DNA of 64,000 nucleotides from Vibrio sp. S9_S30 (GTDB lineage: Bacteria > Pseudomonadota > Gammaproteobacteria > Enterobacterales > Vibrionaceae): NCBI RefSeq assembly GCF_014694455.1, contig NZ_JAAUWT010000001.1:62001-126000 (forward strand), given 5' to 3'. Shown in pieces: positions 1-8,877 of this stretch. The notes beneath the pieces are model-generated. The model saw only the letters and a program-made list of their open reading frames with translations, searched no databases and was not told where the DNA came from. The position numbers were made by a program, and so were the translations under genes. Position 1 is the stretch's first letter. Every line of letters starts with the position of its first letter.

Positions 1-712
1 GAACTCGAATGTGCTGCAAATCGAAAATGAGTTGTACGCTCCAATACGCCCGAAACGTGTCACTCGTTCAGGTGAAAAACCCTCTGAAGCACTTCATCGT
101 GGAGGGGTCGAATACATCGAAGTTCGCTCGCTAGATGTGAACCCATTTAGTCCAGTCGGAGTCAATGAACAGCAAATCCGCTTCCTCGATTTATTCCTTA
201 CTTGGTGTGTGTTGTCTGAATCGGAAGAAATGGATAATTGTGAGCTCGAATGTTGGCGAGACAACTGGAGCAAAGTCATCTTAGAAGGTCGAAAAGTTGG
301 GTTAGAGCTGCAAATTGGTTGCAAAGGTGAACGACTTACCCTTCAAGACTGGGGGCATAGAGTATTCAATGAACTTCGCTTAATCGCAGAAATGATGGAT
401 GAGCAACATGGCTCGAGAGAATACCAAAAAGTGTGCGATGAATTGGAAACTTGGATTGATCAGCCTGATTTAACCATATCTGGTCAGCTTCTAGCACAAA
501 CGAAGAAACATGGTGGGATTGTGGGCATTGGTATGCATTTAGGGAAAGCGTATAAAGAAGCTCACCTGAATCATCAGTATCAGATCTACAATGAAGAGAT
601 GATGGAACAAGAGGTTCTAGATTCTCGTGAAGCACAATCTCGTATCGAAGCGAATGAAACACAACCTTTTGATGCTTTCTTGGATGGCTACTTTTCCTAC
701 TTGAAGCAATAA
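1..712 (+). CDS. gshA: Glutamate-cysteine ligase, C-terminal part (5' end outside window)
   Basis: Catalyses ATP-dependent ligation of glutamate and cysteine, the first step of glutathione synthesis, in the cytoplasm. About 236 residues are visible, reading in frame from base 2; the enterobacterial enzyme is about 518 residues, so roughly the C-terminal half is here. The segments [37 protein letters not shown] and [15 protein letters not shown] match the gamma-proteobacterial GshA family by recognition. The gene ends 17 bases before the lipoprotein gene and shares its direction with luxS, the usual Vibrio order. Confidence 0.95.
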   Translation, partial: NSNVLQIENELYAPIRPKRVTRSGEKPSEALHRGGVEYIEVRSLDVNPFSPVGVNEQQIRFLDLFLTWCVLSESEEMDNCELECWRDNWSKVILEGRKVGLELQIGCKGERLTLQDWGHRVFNELRLIAEMMDEQHGSREYQKVCDELETWIDQPDLTISGQLLAQTKKHGGIVGIGMHLGKAYKEAHLNHQYQIYNEEMMEQEVLDSREAQSRIEANETQPFDAFLDGYFSYLKQ

Positions 713-729
713 AAGAAGCAATAAAACAA

Positions 730-1335
730 ATGAAGATAAAACCGTTTTTATTGGTTGTGTTGACCAGTTCAGTGCTCATGGGGTGTGCGACCGCACCGCC
801 TAAAAAGCAGAACAACTTGTGCGACATCTTTAAAGAGAAGCCCAGCTGGTATGATGATGCGAAAGACATGGAATATAAATGGGGAACGCCCATCAATGTC
901 GCCATGGCTTTTATTAAGCAAGAAAGCAGTTTTGTCCACGATGCTAGACCGCCAAAAGATTATTTATTAGGGTTTATTCCTTGGGGGAGAGTCAGCAGTG
1001 CGTACGGTTATGCGCAAGCTCAAGATCCGGCATGGAGTGACTTTCAAAAGGCAACCAATCATGGCGGGTCAAGAACGAACTTCGATGATTCCATTATGTT
1101 CGTAGGTTGGTATACTCACGAAACTCAGAGACAACTGGGTATTTCTAAATGGGATGCCTATAATCAGTATTTAGCTTATCACGAAGGTCGCGGCGGTTAT
1201 AAACGCAAGACCTATGCCAGCAAACCATCGCTTAGAAAAGTTGCACGAAAAGTCGAGCAGCAAGCGAAAGACTATGGCTGGCAACTTAAACAATGTGAAG
1301 ATGAGTTGGAAAGCAGCAGGAGCTGGTTTTTCTAA
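730..1335 (+). CDS. SLT-like (lytic transglycosylase fold) lipoprotein
   Basis: Predicted outer-membrane or periplasmic lipoprotein of 201 residues. A signal peptide ends in a lipobox, LMGC, with the lipidated Cys at 19. The QESSF motif (Glu65 as candidate catalytic acid), a SAYGYAQAQ segment around 97-105 and YLAYHEGRGGY around 149-159 resemble the SLT transglycosylase core, which cleaves peptidoglycan glycan strands. Enzyme activity is inferred. The gene lies between gshA and luxS, 17 bases after gshA and 24 before luxS, so it is probably cotranscribed. No established gene name is known to me. Confidence 0.8.
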   Translation: MKIKPFLLVVLTSSVLMGCATAPPKKQNNLCDIFKEKPSWYDDAKDMEYKWGTPINVAMAFIKQESSFVHDARPPKDYLLGFIPWGRVSSAYGYAQAQDPAWSDFQKATNHGGSRTNFDDSIMFVGWYTHETQRQLGISKWDAYNQYLAYHEGRGGYKRKTYASKPSLRKVARKVEQQAKDYGWQLKQCEDELESSRSWFF

Positions 1336-1359
1336 CCGTTATAACAAGGGATTTATCCG

Positions 1360-1878
1360 ATGCCATTACTAGATAGTTTCACCGTTGATCACACTAAGAT
1401 GAACGCTCCTGCGGTTCGCGTGGCGAAAACCATGCAGACGCCAAAAGGGGATACGATCACCGTATTCGATTTGCGATTCACTGCGCCAAACAAAGACATT
1501 CTTTCAGAAAGAGGCATCCACACGTTAGAGCATCTGTATGCTGGCTTCATGCGTACACATTTGAATGGCTCTAATGTGGAAATCATCGATATTTCACCGA
1601 TGGGCTGTCGTACTGGCTTTTACATGAGTCTGATTGGTACACCAACAGAATCTCAAGTCGTTGAAGCGTGGCTAGCTTCCATGAAAGATGTATTGAAAGT
1701 AGAGAGCCAGAATCAAATTCCAGAATTGAATGAATATCAGTGCGGAACGGCGGAAATGCACTCACTTGATGAAGCAAAAGCGATTGCCACTGCGATCATT
1801 GATGCTGGTATCGCTGTAAATAAAAATGATGAACTGGCTTTGCCAGAATCAATGTTAAAAGAACTAAGCGTCAAGTAA
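1360..1878 (+). CDS. luxS: S-ribosylhomocysteine lyase (AI-2 synthase)
   Basis: Cleaves S-ribosylhomocysteine to homocysteine and DPD, the precursor of the quorum-sensing signal AI-2, and so feeds the activated methyl cycle. The 172-residue length is typical. The iron/zinc site is visible as HTLEH (His54, His58) plus Cys128 in EYQCGT, and the catalytic Cys83 in PMGCRTGFY. The ATG is preceded by AAGGGA at good spacing. It is followed by an intrinsic terminator and is the last gene of the plus-strand group with gshA. Confidence 0.98.
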   Translation: MPLLDSFTVDHTKMNAPAVRVAKTMQTPKGDTITVFDLRFTAPNKDILSERGIHTLEHLYAGFMRTHLNGSNVEIIDISPMGCRTGFYMSLIGTPTESQVVEAWLASMKDVLKVESQNQIPELNEYQCGTAEMHSLDEAKAIATAIIDAGIAVNKNDELALPESMLKELSVK

Positions 1879-1942
1879 ATAAGCCCCACCTCAACCTTAC
1901 GTTCAAAAATTGAAGGTCAATATACTTCAAAATAGATGCATT

Positions 1943-1970
1943 AAGCTCATTGATATAATGAGCTTTTTAT
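1943..1970 (+). terminator. Intrinsic terminator after luxS
   Basis: An 8-bp perfect stem (AAGCTCAT with ATGAGCTT) with a 7-base loop is followed by TTTAT. It lies 64 bases past the luxS stop codon. Confidence 0.75.
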
Positions 1971-2150
1971 CGCTCTTGATTCGTGCTCGATAGATCCGCA
2001 GCAATCATACTTCCGCTTGGTACTCTTTCCATCATTATGTTCAAGGGCTTTATTCCTTGGCAGAGTTTCTTTGTTCTTAATACGAGCAATTTCTGACTTT
2101 ACAGCCTTTGTGACCTCTTTACATTTTTCTTCATAATAAGGGGGGCGCTA
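1947..2150 (-). other. Start-less open frame, possible gene remnant, in the 400-bp luxS-corB gap
   Basis: The gap between luxS and corB (1879-2278) holds two terminators and no complete gene. On the minus strand one frame stays open for about 65 codons, reading roughly PPYYEEKCKEVTKAVKSEI and later KRKYDCCGSIEHESR, and stopping at the TGA at 1947-1949 inside the luxS terminator. It has no in-frame start; a stop lies just upstream, next to a run of six C. A short ATG-initiated frame (MMINSAPLIMKK...) lies one frame off at the same C run, which would fit a frameshifted small gene. I do not recognise a family. Confidence 0.25.
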
Positions 2151-2239
2151 TTTATCATCATGAAAACTTGAAGAAGAGAGGTTCTCACTCTTAAATCTGA
2201 AAGGAAAGCGGGCAAGGCAAAGAGTCATGGCGTTGTATT

Positions 2240-2267
2240 GGATAAACGCCCTGAGTTTTCAGGGCGT
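2240..2267 (-). terminator. Intrinsic terminator after corB
   Basis: Read on the minus strand, a 9-bp perfect stem (ACGCCCTGA with TCAGGGCGT) and 4-base loop are followed by TTTATCC. It lies just past the corB stop codon. Confidence 0.75.
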
Positions 2268-2278
2268 GAAAGTCAACG

Positions 2279-3544
2279 TTATTGATGGGAAGGGTACACC
2301 TTGACTAACTTGATCTTGTTCTCGGTAAAATCAATGATTTCCATTGGGTGGCTCGCTACTTGAATACTGAGCCGGCTTTCGGGAATGTCTTCTAGGTGCT
2401 CTAGGATAAGCCCGTTTAATGTTCTTGGACCATCGGTTGGAAGCTCCCAGCTCAAACCTTTGTTTATATCTCTGATATTGGCACTGCCTTCAATTAAGAA
2501 ACTTCCATCGTTTTGTGGTGTAATTTCGTCAGCAAGGCTCGGTGCCATTGAGGTCGTAAACTCGCCAACAATCTCTTCCAAGATATCTTCAAGCGTAATT
2601 AACCCAATGATGTCACCGTATTCATTTACAATCAGACCGATGCGCTCTTTATTGCGTTGGAATTTGAGTAATTGCACATTCAAAGGTGTGGCTTCAGGAA
2701 TGAAGTACACCTCATCGGCTGCTCTTAATAGCGTTTCTTTGATGAATTCATTCTTGTCTAGCATCAGGCGGTAAGACTCTCTTAACCTCAGCATTCCCAC
2801 GACTTCGTCAATTTGGTCACGGTAAAGAACAACCCTGCCATGTGGTGAGTGCGTTAACTGACGAACGATAGACTTCCAATCGTCATTAATGTCGATTCCC
2901 GTGATTTCATTACGAGGTATCATAATGTCATTTACGGTAACGTGCTCTAAATCTAGGATAGAGATCAGCATGTCCTGGTGACGACGAGGGATCAGTCCGC
3001 CAGCTTCATTCACCACGGTCCGGAGCTCTTCAGAGCTCAAATGATCGTCGTCGCCGTGTTTGGCTTTTATGCCAAGGATGCGCAAGAACCCGTTGGTAAT
3101 AAAGTTGACGAGCAGCACCAAGGGTGACAGTATTTTCATTAGCAGAGTCAGCACGACGGAGCTGGCATAGGAGACTTTTTCAGGGTAAAGAGAGGCCAGT
3201 GTTTTAGGTGTGACCTCAGCAAAGACAAGGACAACGAGCGTCAGCACACCAGTCGCTATTGCAACCCCTAAATCACCGTATAAGCGCATTCCTAAAATAG
3301 TAGCGATGGCAGATGCGAGGATATTGACTAGGTTATTACCAATCAGAATCAGACCGATCAATCGGTCTGGGCGATCCAGTAGTTTCTCAACTCGGCGAGC
3401 ACCTTTATGTCCTTCGTTAGAAAGGTGTTTGAGGCGGTATCTGTTGAGCGACATCATCCCCGTTTCAGAACCAGAAAAGTAACCGGAAATGACGATCAGT
3501 ATCGCCAGCAGGGCAAATAAGACGCCCGTTGATATATCATCCAA
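2279..3544 (-). CDS. corB: CNNM/CorB-type ion transporter (DUF21-CBS-CorC)
   Basis: Inner-membrane protein of 421 residues in the HlyC/CorC (CNNM) family, linked to magnesium and cobalt efflux. The order is an N-terminal DUF21 membrane domain (about 1-190, with GSETGMMSLNRYRL near the start), a CBS pair (about 200-325, containing MIPRNEITGID and GLITLEDILEEIVGEF), and a C-terminal CorC/HlyC domain (about 335-415). E. coli has the same ffh/ypjD/yfjD(corB) neighbourhood, which supports orthology. It is on the minus strand 101 bases after ypjD and is probably cotranscribed with it. Confidence 0.9.
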   Translation of the reverse strand: MDDISTGVLFALLAILIVISGYFSGSETGMMSLNRYRLKHLSNEGHKGARRVEKLLDRPDRLIGLILIGNNLVNILASAIATILGMRLYGDLGVAIATGVLTLVVLVFAEVTPKTLASLYPEKVSYASSVVLTLLMKILSPLVLLVNFITNGFLRILGIKAKHGDDDHLSSEELRTVVNEAGGLIPRRHQDMLISILDLEHVTVNDIMIPRNEITGIDINDDWKSIVRQLTHSPHGRVVLYRDQIDEVVGMLRLRESYRLMLDKNEFIKETLLRAADEVYFIPEATPLNVQLLKFQRNKERIGLIVNEYGDIIGLITLEDILEEIVGEFTTSMAPSLADEITPQNDGSFLIEGSANIRDINKGLSWELPTDGPRTLNGLILEHLEDIPESRLSIQVASHPMEIIDFTENKIKLVKVYPSHQ

Positions 3545-3645
3545 AGTTGTAACTGTCCTTATATTACTGAATGGTTGAAGTAATGAGCAAAAAAAGCGAT
3601 CTTCTTCAACTTTTAGAGTGCTTGAAAAAGAAATGCAAGTATAAA

Positions 3646-4440
3646 TCAGCTAAGAATGATCTCTCGCACAAAGCGACTACCAAAGTAAGCAAGAGTGAGC
3701 AATGTCGCACCACTTACTGCAAACCAAGTCACTTTTTTCCCACGCCAACCTTGTTGATAGTGTCCCCACAAAAGCACGGTATAGATAACCCAAGCGATAA
3801 AAGACAAAATAGCCTTATGCGCTTTGCCTTGTGTGAACATGTCTTGAACAAATACGTAGCCTGTCAGCAATGTTGCCGATAAGAGCACAGTTCCAATCAA
3901 AATGATCTTGAAAAGCTGCCTTTCGACCATCATTAATGGAGGCAGGTTAGGGTTTATGGCGAGGGCTTTTTTGGCTTTGAGTTTATGATCGAGCCATGCC
4001 AGCTGCAGTGCGTAAAGCGCAGCGATAGTTAGTGTCGAGTATGAAAACAACGCTAAAGAAATATGGATCAACAGCTTGGGGTCGTTTTCTAAATGCGTGA
4101 TGTAAGCACTTGGCAAAAATGTGGCGGCAGATAAATTGATGGCTGAAAACCCGTAAACAACGGGCAGCAAAAACCATAAGCGTGTTTTGAACATTGAGGC
4201 GCTCATCACCAATGAAATAATGAAGCTGATGAGAGAAGCAACATTGAGAATGCTTAAGTTCTGCCCTGATCCGTCAAAGATAAGATCACTAAGAAGCCAT
4301 GCATGGAAAACCAAAGCCAAAAGAGCGCTAACAAATACGGTACGCGTTTTAATGCCTGTTTGATTGGCAAGGCCTGGAACGATGGTCGCGACGGCCAAGA
4401 AATAAAGAATAACAGCTGTAACCGTAATCAAGTTTTCCAT
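3646..4440 (-). CDS. ypjD: CcsA-like membrane protein YpjD (cytochrome c assembly family)
   Basis: Polytopic inner-membrane protein of 264 residues, about eight hydrophobic segments, in the CcsA/ResC-like family next to ffh. I use the start at 4440 (MENLITVTAV), which begins at the first membrane segment and has GTGGAAA upstream. A longer in-frame start at 4512 would add 24 hydrophilic residues encoded partly in the neighbouring repeat region. E. coli YpjD has been tied to magnesium export regulation alongside CorB; haem transport here is unproven. It heads the minus-strand ypjD-corB pair. Confidence 0.85.
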   Translation of the reverse strand: MENLITVTAVILYFLAVATIVPGLANQTGIKTRTVFVSALLALVFHAWLLSDLIFDGSGQNLSILNVASLISFIISLVMSASMFKTRLWFLLPVVYGFSAINLSAATFLPSAYITHLENDPKLLIHISLALFSYSTLTIAALYALQLAWLDHKLKAKKALAINPNLPPLMMVERQLFKIILIGTVLLSATLLTGYVFVQDMFTQGKAHKAILSFIAWVIYTVLLWGHYQQGWRGKKVTWFAVSGATLLTLAYFGSRFVREIILS

Positions 4441-4503
4441 GGTTTCCACAATTTTACTGTCAGAATAAGGGATTATACCCAAGTGACCTGCAAGTTCATA
4501 GCA

Positions 4504-4799
4504 TATACTCAAGCTACCTCAAGATGCTAGGTTCAGCGGCTTCTTATCAATAGATTGGGGCTTGGTTTTCAGGCAAGGCACCGATTTGAAAATCTGGTGG
4601 TTCTAATTCAAGAATCAGTAACGCCGCATGAAAACCAAGCAAACTCGCCCTTGGGTGCTTATCTTCTGTCCCATTTCATCGTCAAAGAACTTGGAAAGGG
4701 CTCGACATTCCACTGCGTTAGTTCTTTGCGAATAGAGAGGCTTGAACCGCAACAGAAGATAGAGCTCTGAATCCTGCACCTTGAGGTAGCTTGAGTATA
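4504..4799 (+). repeat. ~296-bp palindromic intergenic element with 24-bp terminal inverted repeats
   Basis: This fills most of the 462-base gap between ypjD and ffh. The ends TATACTCAAGCTACCTCAAG (4504-4523, extending to 4527) and the mirror copy at 4776-4799 match at 23 of 24 positions as inverted repeats. Inside are nested inverted pairs: GCTTGGTTTTCA (about 4560) with TGAAAACCAAGC (about 4629), CTTATCTTCTGT with ACAGAAGATAG, and CAAAGAACT with AGTTCTTTG. Flanks at 4473-4493 and 4800-4820 carry a diverged version of the end sequence. It looks like a non-autonomous, MITE- or ERIC-like Vibrio repeat. A 35-residue frame at 4628-4735 is probably not a gene. Confidence 0.75.
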
Positions 4800-4902
4800 G
4801 ATACTGAAGTCACTTCAAGGATTCACGGCACACAAGACAGACACTCGTGTGTGTATATTGTATACTCGCGGCAAAGTATCGCATTGATTAGGCGAATAAG
4901 TA

Positions 4903-6288
4903 ATGTTTGAGAATTTAACAGATAGACTATCCAGTACGCTGAAAAACATCAGCGGTAAAGGTCGACTGACCGAAGACAATATCAAAGACACTCTGCGTGA
5001 AGTGCGAATGGCACTGTTGGAAGCCGATGTTGCGCTTCCCGTTGTTCGAGACTTCGTAAAACGCGTGAAAGAAGGCGCGGTGGGGGTTGAAGTTTCTAAG
5101 TCTCTGACGCCCGGTCAAGAGTTCATCAAGATAGTTCAAAACGAACTGGAAGCGGTAATGGGGGAGTCAAACGAGGCTCTTAACCTTGCGGCTCAACCGC
5201 CAGCGGTGATTCTCATGGCGGGTTTACAAGGTGCGGGTAAAACCACCAGTGTCGGTAAACTCTCTAAGTTATTGACGGAGCGCGATAAGAAAAAAGTATT
5301 GGTTGTTTCTGCGGACGTCTATCGCCCTGCCGCGATAAAGCAGCTTGAAACATTGGCGAGTGATGTTGGCGTCGACTTTTTCCCATCATCAGCGGACCAA
5401 AAACCGATTGATATCGCGAATGCCGCTATCGATCATGCGAAGAAGAAGTTTTATGACGTTCTTGTAGTCGATACTGCGGGTCGCCTCGCTGTCGATCATG
5501 AAATGATGGAAGAAATTCAGGAACTCCATTCTGCCATTACGCCTGTTGAAACCTTGTTTGTGGTGGATGCCATGACAGGTCAAGATGCGGCGAACACCGC
5601 AAAAGCATTTGGCGATGCGCTTCCACTAACCGGTGTTATCTTAACGAAAGTGGATGGTGATGCGCGTGGCGGTGCGGCGTTATCTGTCCGTCATATCACA
5701 GGTAAACCCATTAAATTTTTGGGTGTGGGTGAAAAAACCGATGCTCTGGAAGCATTCCATCCTGATCGTATTGCCTCTCGTATTTTGGGTATGGGTGACG
5801 TATTGTCACTTATCGAAGATTTACAGCGTAATGTTGACCAAGATAAAGCGGAAAAGCTGGCAAGGAAATTCAAAGAGAAGAAAGGCTTCGATTTGGAAGA
5901 TTTCCGTGAGCAGCTTGGTCAGATGCAGAACATGGGTGGCATGATGGGAATGATGGACAAGCTACCAGGTATGTCTCAGCTACCGGATAACGTGAAAGAT
6001 AAAGTTGACGACAAGATGTTCAAGCAAATGGAAGCCATCATTAATTCCATGACGATGAAAGAGCGTCAGCGCCCAGAGATCATTAAAGGTTCGCGTAAAA
6101 AGCGCATTGCTTCGGGCTCAGGTACCCAAGTGCAAGACGTCAATCGCATGCTAAAACAATTCACTCAAATGCAAAAAATGATGAAAAAAATGCAGAAGGG
6201 TGGCATGAAAGGCATGATGAGAAACATGCAAAGTATGATGGGTGGAATGGGCGGTGCCGGCGGAGGCTTTAACCCGTTTGGACGCTAA
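4903..6288 (+). CDS. ffh: Signal recognition particle protein, SRP54 GTPase
   Basis: Binds signal sequences with 4.5S RNA and delivers nascent membrane proteins to FtsY at the inner membrane. The 461 residues show an N domain (1-95), a G domain with P-loop GLQGAGKTT (about 107-115), DTAGR, TKVDGDARGG, and a Met-rich C-terminal M domain (about 300-461) with many MM and GGM repeats that form the signal-sequence groove. It is monocistronic by the strong terminator that follows, and it precedes rpsP as in E. coli. Confidence 0.98.
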   Translation: MFENLTDRLSSTLKNISGKGRLTEDNIKDTLREVRMALLEADVALPVVRDFVKRVKEGAVGVEVSKSLTPGQEFIKIVQNELEAVMGESNEALNLAAQPPAVILMAGLQGAGKTTSVGKLSKLLTERDKKKVLVVSADVYRPAAIKQLETLASDVGVDFFPSSADQKPIDIANAAIDHAKKKFYDVLVVDTAGRLAVDHEMMEEIQELHSAITPVETLFVVDAMTGQDAANTAKAFGDALPLTGVILTKVDGDARGGAALSVRHITGKPIKFLGVGEKTDALEAFHPDRIASRILGMGDVLSLIEDLQRNVDQDKAEKLARKFKEKKGFDLEDFREQLGQMQNMGGMMGMMDKLPGMSQLPDNVKDKVDDKMFKQMEAIINSMTMKERQRPEIIKGSRKKRIASGSGTQVQDVNRMLKQFTQMQKMMKKMQKGGMKGMMRNMQSMMGGMGGAGGGFNPFGR

Positions 6289-6320
6289 CATTTGGCCGAT
6301 AACAACAGTAACCATGTGAA

Positions 6321-6350
6321 AAGGAAGCGAGTGAAATCGCTTCCTTTTTT
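6321..6350 (+). terminator. Intrinsic terminator after ffh
   Basis: A 10-bp perfect stem (AAGGAAGCGA with TCGCTTCCTT), 6-base loop and a six-T tract. Confidence 0.85.
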
Positions 6351-6603
6351 GTATGAGGGACTCCATACATATCGACGTTTCGATAAAAGCGCAAAAAATC
6401 AAACGTCCTCAAAATGCAAGGGTTCAAGAGCTGCTTTCTGATTCATTTCGAAGAAAGGAGCATATTGAGCTGACACGAAAGTAAATAATGAAAAATTCAA
6501 CAGATGCTCGCTAGAACAATGCAAGGTGAGTATTTTTTCAAGTTGTTATCGTGCTCACATAAAATTGTCGCGTATTCATGTGGTGAAAAAATAGCTAAAA
6601 GCC

Positions 6604-6631
6604 TTGCAATGACTAGTAATAAGAGTAAAAT
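6604..6631 (+). promoter_or_regulatory. Candidate sigma-70 promoter of the rpsP operon
   Basis: The 438-base gap between ffh and rpsP holds the ffh terminator, this promoter and a leader hairpin; I see no gene in it. TTGCAA (6604-6609) and TAAAAT (6626-6631) are 16 bases apart and place the start near 6638, leaving a leader of about 90 bases. The spacing and match are good, but no experimental start is available. Confidence 0.5.
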
Positions 6632-6655
6632 TCCGGAGCTTTATTTTGGCACGAG

Positions 6656-6693
6656 ACCCCAAATTTCTCGGTAATCAGAGAGATTGATGGGGT
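6656..6693 (+). promoter_or_regulatory. Leader RNA hairpin upstream of rpsP
   Basis: Two nested stems can form: ACCCC (6656-6660) with GGGGT (6689-6693), and AATTTCTC (6662-6669) with GAGAGATT (6678-6685, one G-U pair), around an 8-base loop. It ends about 33 bases before the rpsP start, with no U tract, so it is not a plain terminator. Ribosomal protein operons often carry autoregulatory leaders of this kind; which protein would bind is unknown. Confidence 0.4.
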
Positions 6694-6726
6694 TATATTT
6701 ATTTTTGAGAAAGCAAAGAGGACGAC

Positions 6727-6975
6727 ATGGTAACCATTCGTTTGGCACGTCACGGCGCGAAGAAGCGTCCATTTTATCAAATCGTAGTAGCGGACAGCCG
6801 CAATGTTGCAACTGGCCGTTTTATCGAGAAAGTGGGTTTCTTTAACCCGACAGCTCAAGGTCAAGAAGAAGGTCTACGTCTAGACCTAGATCGTGTTAAC
6901 CATTGGGTTGGTCAAGGCGCGAAGGTTTCTGACCGCGTAGCTAAGCTAGTTAAAGACGCTCAAAAAGCAGCTTAA
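6727..6975 (+). CDS. rpsP: 30S ribosomal protein S16
   Basis: Small-subunit assembly protein of 82 residues, the usual length. The N-terminus [20 protein letters not shown] and [12 protein letters not shown] are the family signature. The ATG at 6727 follows AAAGAGGA. It is the first gene of the conserved rpsP-rimM-trmD-rplS operon, 25 bases before rimM. Confidence 0.99.
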   Translation: MVTIRLARHGAKKRPFYQIVVADSRNVATGRFIEKVGFFNPTAQGQEEGLRLDLDRVNHWVGQGAKVSDRVAKLVKDAQKAA

Positions 6976-7000
6976 TTCTTTTAGAGAAGATAATTAGTTT

Positions 7001-7555
7001 ATGTCGATGAAGGATAAAGAAACGATGAGCGAGCAAGTCGAAAAAATTGTTGTAGGTAAGTTTGGTGCTTCTTACGGCATTCGTGGCTGGCTTAAGGTTT
7101 TTTCCTACACAGACAATGCTGAGAGTATTTTTGACTATAGCCCTTGGTTTATTAAACAAAAGGGTGATTGGGTGGAATGCAAAGTTGAAAGTTGGAAGCG
7201 CCATAACAAAGGTATGGTGTGTAAATTAGAAGGTTTAGAGATCCGTGAGGAAGCTCACCTGCTAACCAATGTTGAAATTGCGATAAACCCCGCTTCTCTT
7301 CCTGAATTGTCAGAAGATGAATTCTACTGGCGTGAATTGTTCGGTATGCAAGTTATTACCACAAAAGGTTATAACCTTGGTGAGGTCGTTGACCTGTTAG
7401 AAACTGGCTCGAACGATGTTTTGGTTGTGAAAGCGAATCTAAAAGATGCTTTTGGCCAAAAGGAACGATTAATTCCGTTCCTTGAAGAGCAAGTGATCAT
7501 TCAAGTTGATCGCGAAGCTCAACGGATCGAAGTTGACTGGGATCCTGGATTCTAG
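7001..7555 (+). CDS. rimM: Ribosome maturation factor RimM
   Basis: Assists late maturation of the 30S head, binding S19. It has 184 residues: an N-terminal RimM domain ([20 protein letters not shown], about 17-36) and a C-terminal PRC barrel containing [20 protein letters not shown] (about 126-145). The ATG at 7001 is used; an alternative in-frame ATG at 7025 would remove eight poorly conserved residues. It sits 26 bases before trmD. Confidence 0.97.
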   Translation: MSMKDKETMSEQVEKIVVGKFGASYGIRGWLKVFSYTDNAESIFDYSPWFIKQKGDWVECKVESWKRHNKGMVCKLEGLEIREEAHLLTNVEIAINPASLPELSEDEFYWRELFGMQVITTKGYNLGEVVDLLETGSNDVLVVKANLKDAFGQKERLIPFLEEQVIIQVDREAQRIEVDWDPGF

Positions 7556-7581
7556 CTTCAAAATTTAGAGCGAGAGAACAC

Positions 7582-8325
7582 ATGTGGGTTGGCGTAATTA
7601 GCCTTTTTCCTGAAATGTTCCGTTCTGTTACGGATTTTGGAGTAACAGGTCAAGCGATTAAAAAAGGTCTTTTGTCGGTAGAGACATGGAATCCTAGAGA
7701 TTTTACTCACGACAAACATCGCACTGTCGATGATAGGCCTTACGGTGGTGGTCCTGGTATGTTGATGATGGTTCAGCCTTTGCGCGATGCCATTCAAACA
7801 GCCAAACAAGCCTCACCGGGAAAGACGAAAGTCATTTACCTTTCTCCTCAAGGTCGAAAGCTCGACCAACAGGGAGTTGAAGAATTGGCAACGAATGAGA
7901 ATTTGCTTCTTATTTGTGGTCGTTACGAAGGGGTAGATGAGCGCATCATACAATCTGAGGTTGATGAAGAATGGTCAATCGGAGATTTTGTGATGACGGG
8001 CGGTGAAATACCAGCCATGACGCTAATTGATTCCGTCTCTAGGTTTGTACCTGGTGTACTGGGGGATTTTGCATCGGCAGAGGAAGATTCCTTTGCGAAT
8101 GGCTTGTTAGATTGCCCGCACTATACGCGCCCTGAAGTATTGGATGGCATTGAAGTACCCAGTGTACTAAAGTCCGGAAATCATAAGGATATTCGTCGCT
8201 GGCGATTGAAACAATCGCTAGGTCGCACCTGGATTAGAAGACCAGAGCTTCTGGAAAACCTAGCTCTGACTGACGAACAGGAATTATTACTTGCCGAGTT
8301 TATCAGAGAACATCGAAGCAAGTAA
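7582..8325 (+). CDS. trmD: tRNA (guanine-37-N1)-methyltransferase
   Basis: Methylates G37 next to the anticodon, using SAM, to prevent frameshifting. The 247 residues carry the SPOUT trefoil-knot signatures: [13 protein letters not shown] (about 54-66), [14 protein letters not shown] (about 109-122) and [11 protein letters not shown] near 132. The start has GAGAGAAC upstream. It is third in the rpsP operon, 41 bases before rplS. Confidence 0.98.
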   Translation: MWVGVISLFPEMFRSVTDFGVTGQAIKKGLLSVETWNPRDFTHDKHRTVDDRPYGGGPGMLMMVQPLRDAIQTAKQASPGKTKVIYLSPQGRKLDQQGVEELATNENLLLICGRYEGVDERIIQSEVDEEWSIGDFVMTGGEIPAMTLIDSVSRFVPGVLGDFASAEEDSFANGLLDCPHYTRPEVLDGIEVPSVLKSGNHKDIRRWRLKQSLGRTWIRRPELLENLALTDEQELLLAEFIREHRSK

Positions 8326-8366
8326 CCTATTGAATTTAGTATCAGTTTATTCTAGGAATTTATAAA

Positions 8367-8720
8367 ATGAGCAACATCATCAAAGCTCTTGAGCAAGAGC
8401 AAATGAAATCAGATCTACCTAAATTTGCACCAGGTGACACTGTTGTAGTTCAGGTAAAAGTAAAAGAAGGTGACCGTGAGCGTCTACAGGCATTCGAAGG
8501 CGTTGTAATCGCTATTCGTAACCGTGGTCTACACTCTGCATTTACAGTTCGTAAGATCTCGAACGGTGAAGGCGTAGAGCGTACGTTCCAAACTCACTCA
8601 CCAATTATTGATAGCATTGAAGTTAAGCGCCGTGGTGCAGTACGTCGTGCCAAACTGTACTACCTACGTGATCGTTCTGGTAAGTCAGCTCGTATTAAAG
8701 AGAAACTTGCTAAGAAGTAA
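8367..8720 (+). CDS. rplS: 50S ribosomal protein L19
   Basis: Large-subunit protein at the 30S-50S interface, 117 residues. [20 protein letters not shown] and [21 protein letters not shown] identify it. Codon use is that of a highly expressed gene. It closes the rpsP operon, with a strong terminator 25 bases past its stop. Confidence 0.99.
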   Translation: MSNIIKALEQEQMKSDLPKFAPGDTVVVQVKVKEGDRERLQAFEGVVIAIRNRGLHSAFTVRKISNGEGVERTFQTHSPIIDSIEVKRRGAVRRAKLYYLRDRSGKSARIKEKLAKK

Positions 8721-8744
8721 TGCTGATTGCATTCTCATAGAAAC

Positions 8745-8777
8745 ACGGGCTCTCCAACTGGGAGCCCGTTTTTTTTT
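8745..8777 (+). terminator. Intrinsic terminator after rplS
   Basis: An 8-bp perfect stem (ACGGGCTC with GAGCCCGT) is followed by a run of about nine T. Confidence 0.9.
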
Positions 8778-8877
8778 GAGAGGCAGAATGGTTTTAGTTT
8801 GTCTATTGGGTATACACTCTGAGTAATCTTCTAGAGCCTCTTTGAGTTCTGTACGTTGTAATTAAAAAGGAAAGTCA

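Noticed and set aside
4441..4512. 24-residue N-terminal extension of ypjD
   Set aside because: It is encoded partly in repeat-derived sequence, and the ATG at 4440 with GTGGAAA begins right at the first membrane helix.
4555..4770. 71-residue open frame, and a 35-residue frame at 4628-4735, in the ypjD-ffh gap
   Set aside because: Both lie wholly inside the palindromic repeat element, have no ribosome site and no recognisable protein feature; the openness follows from the repeat sequence.
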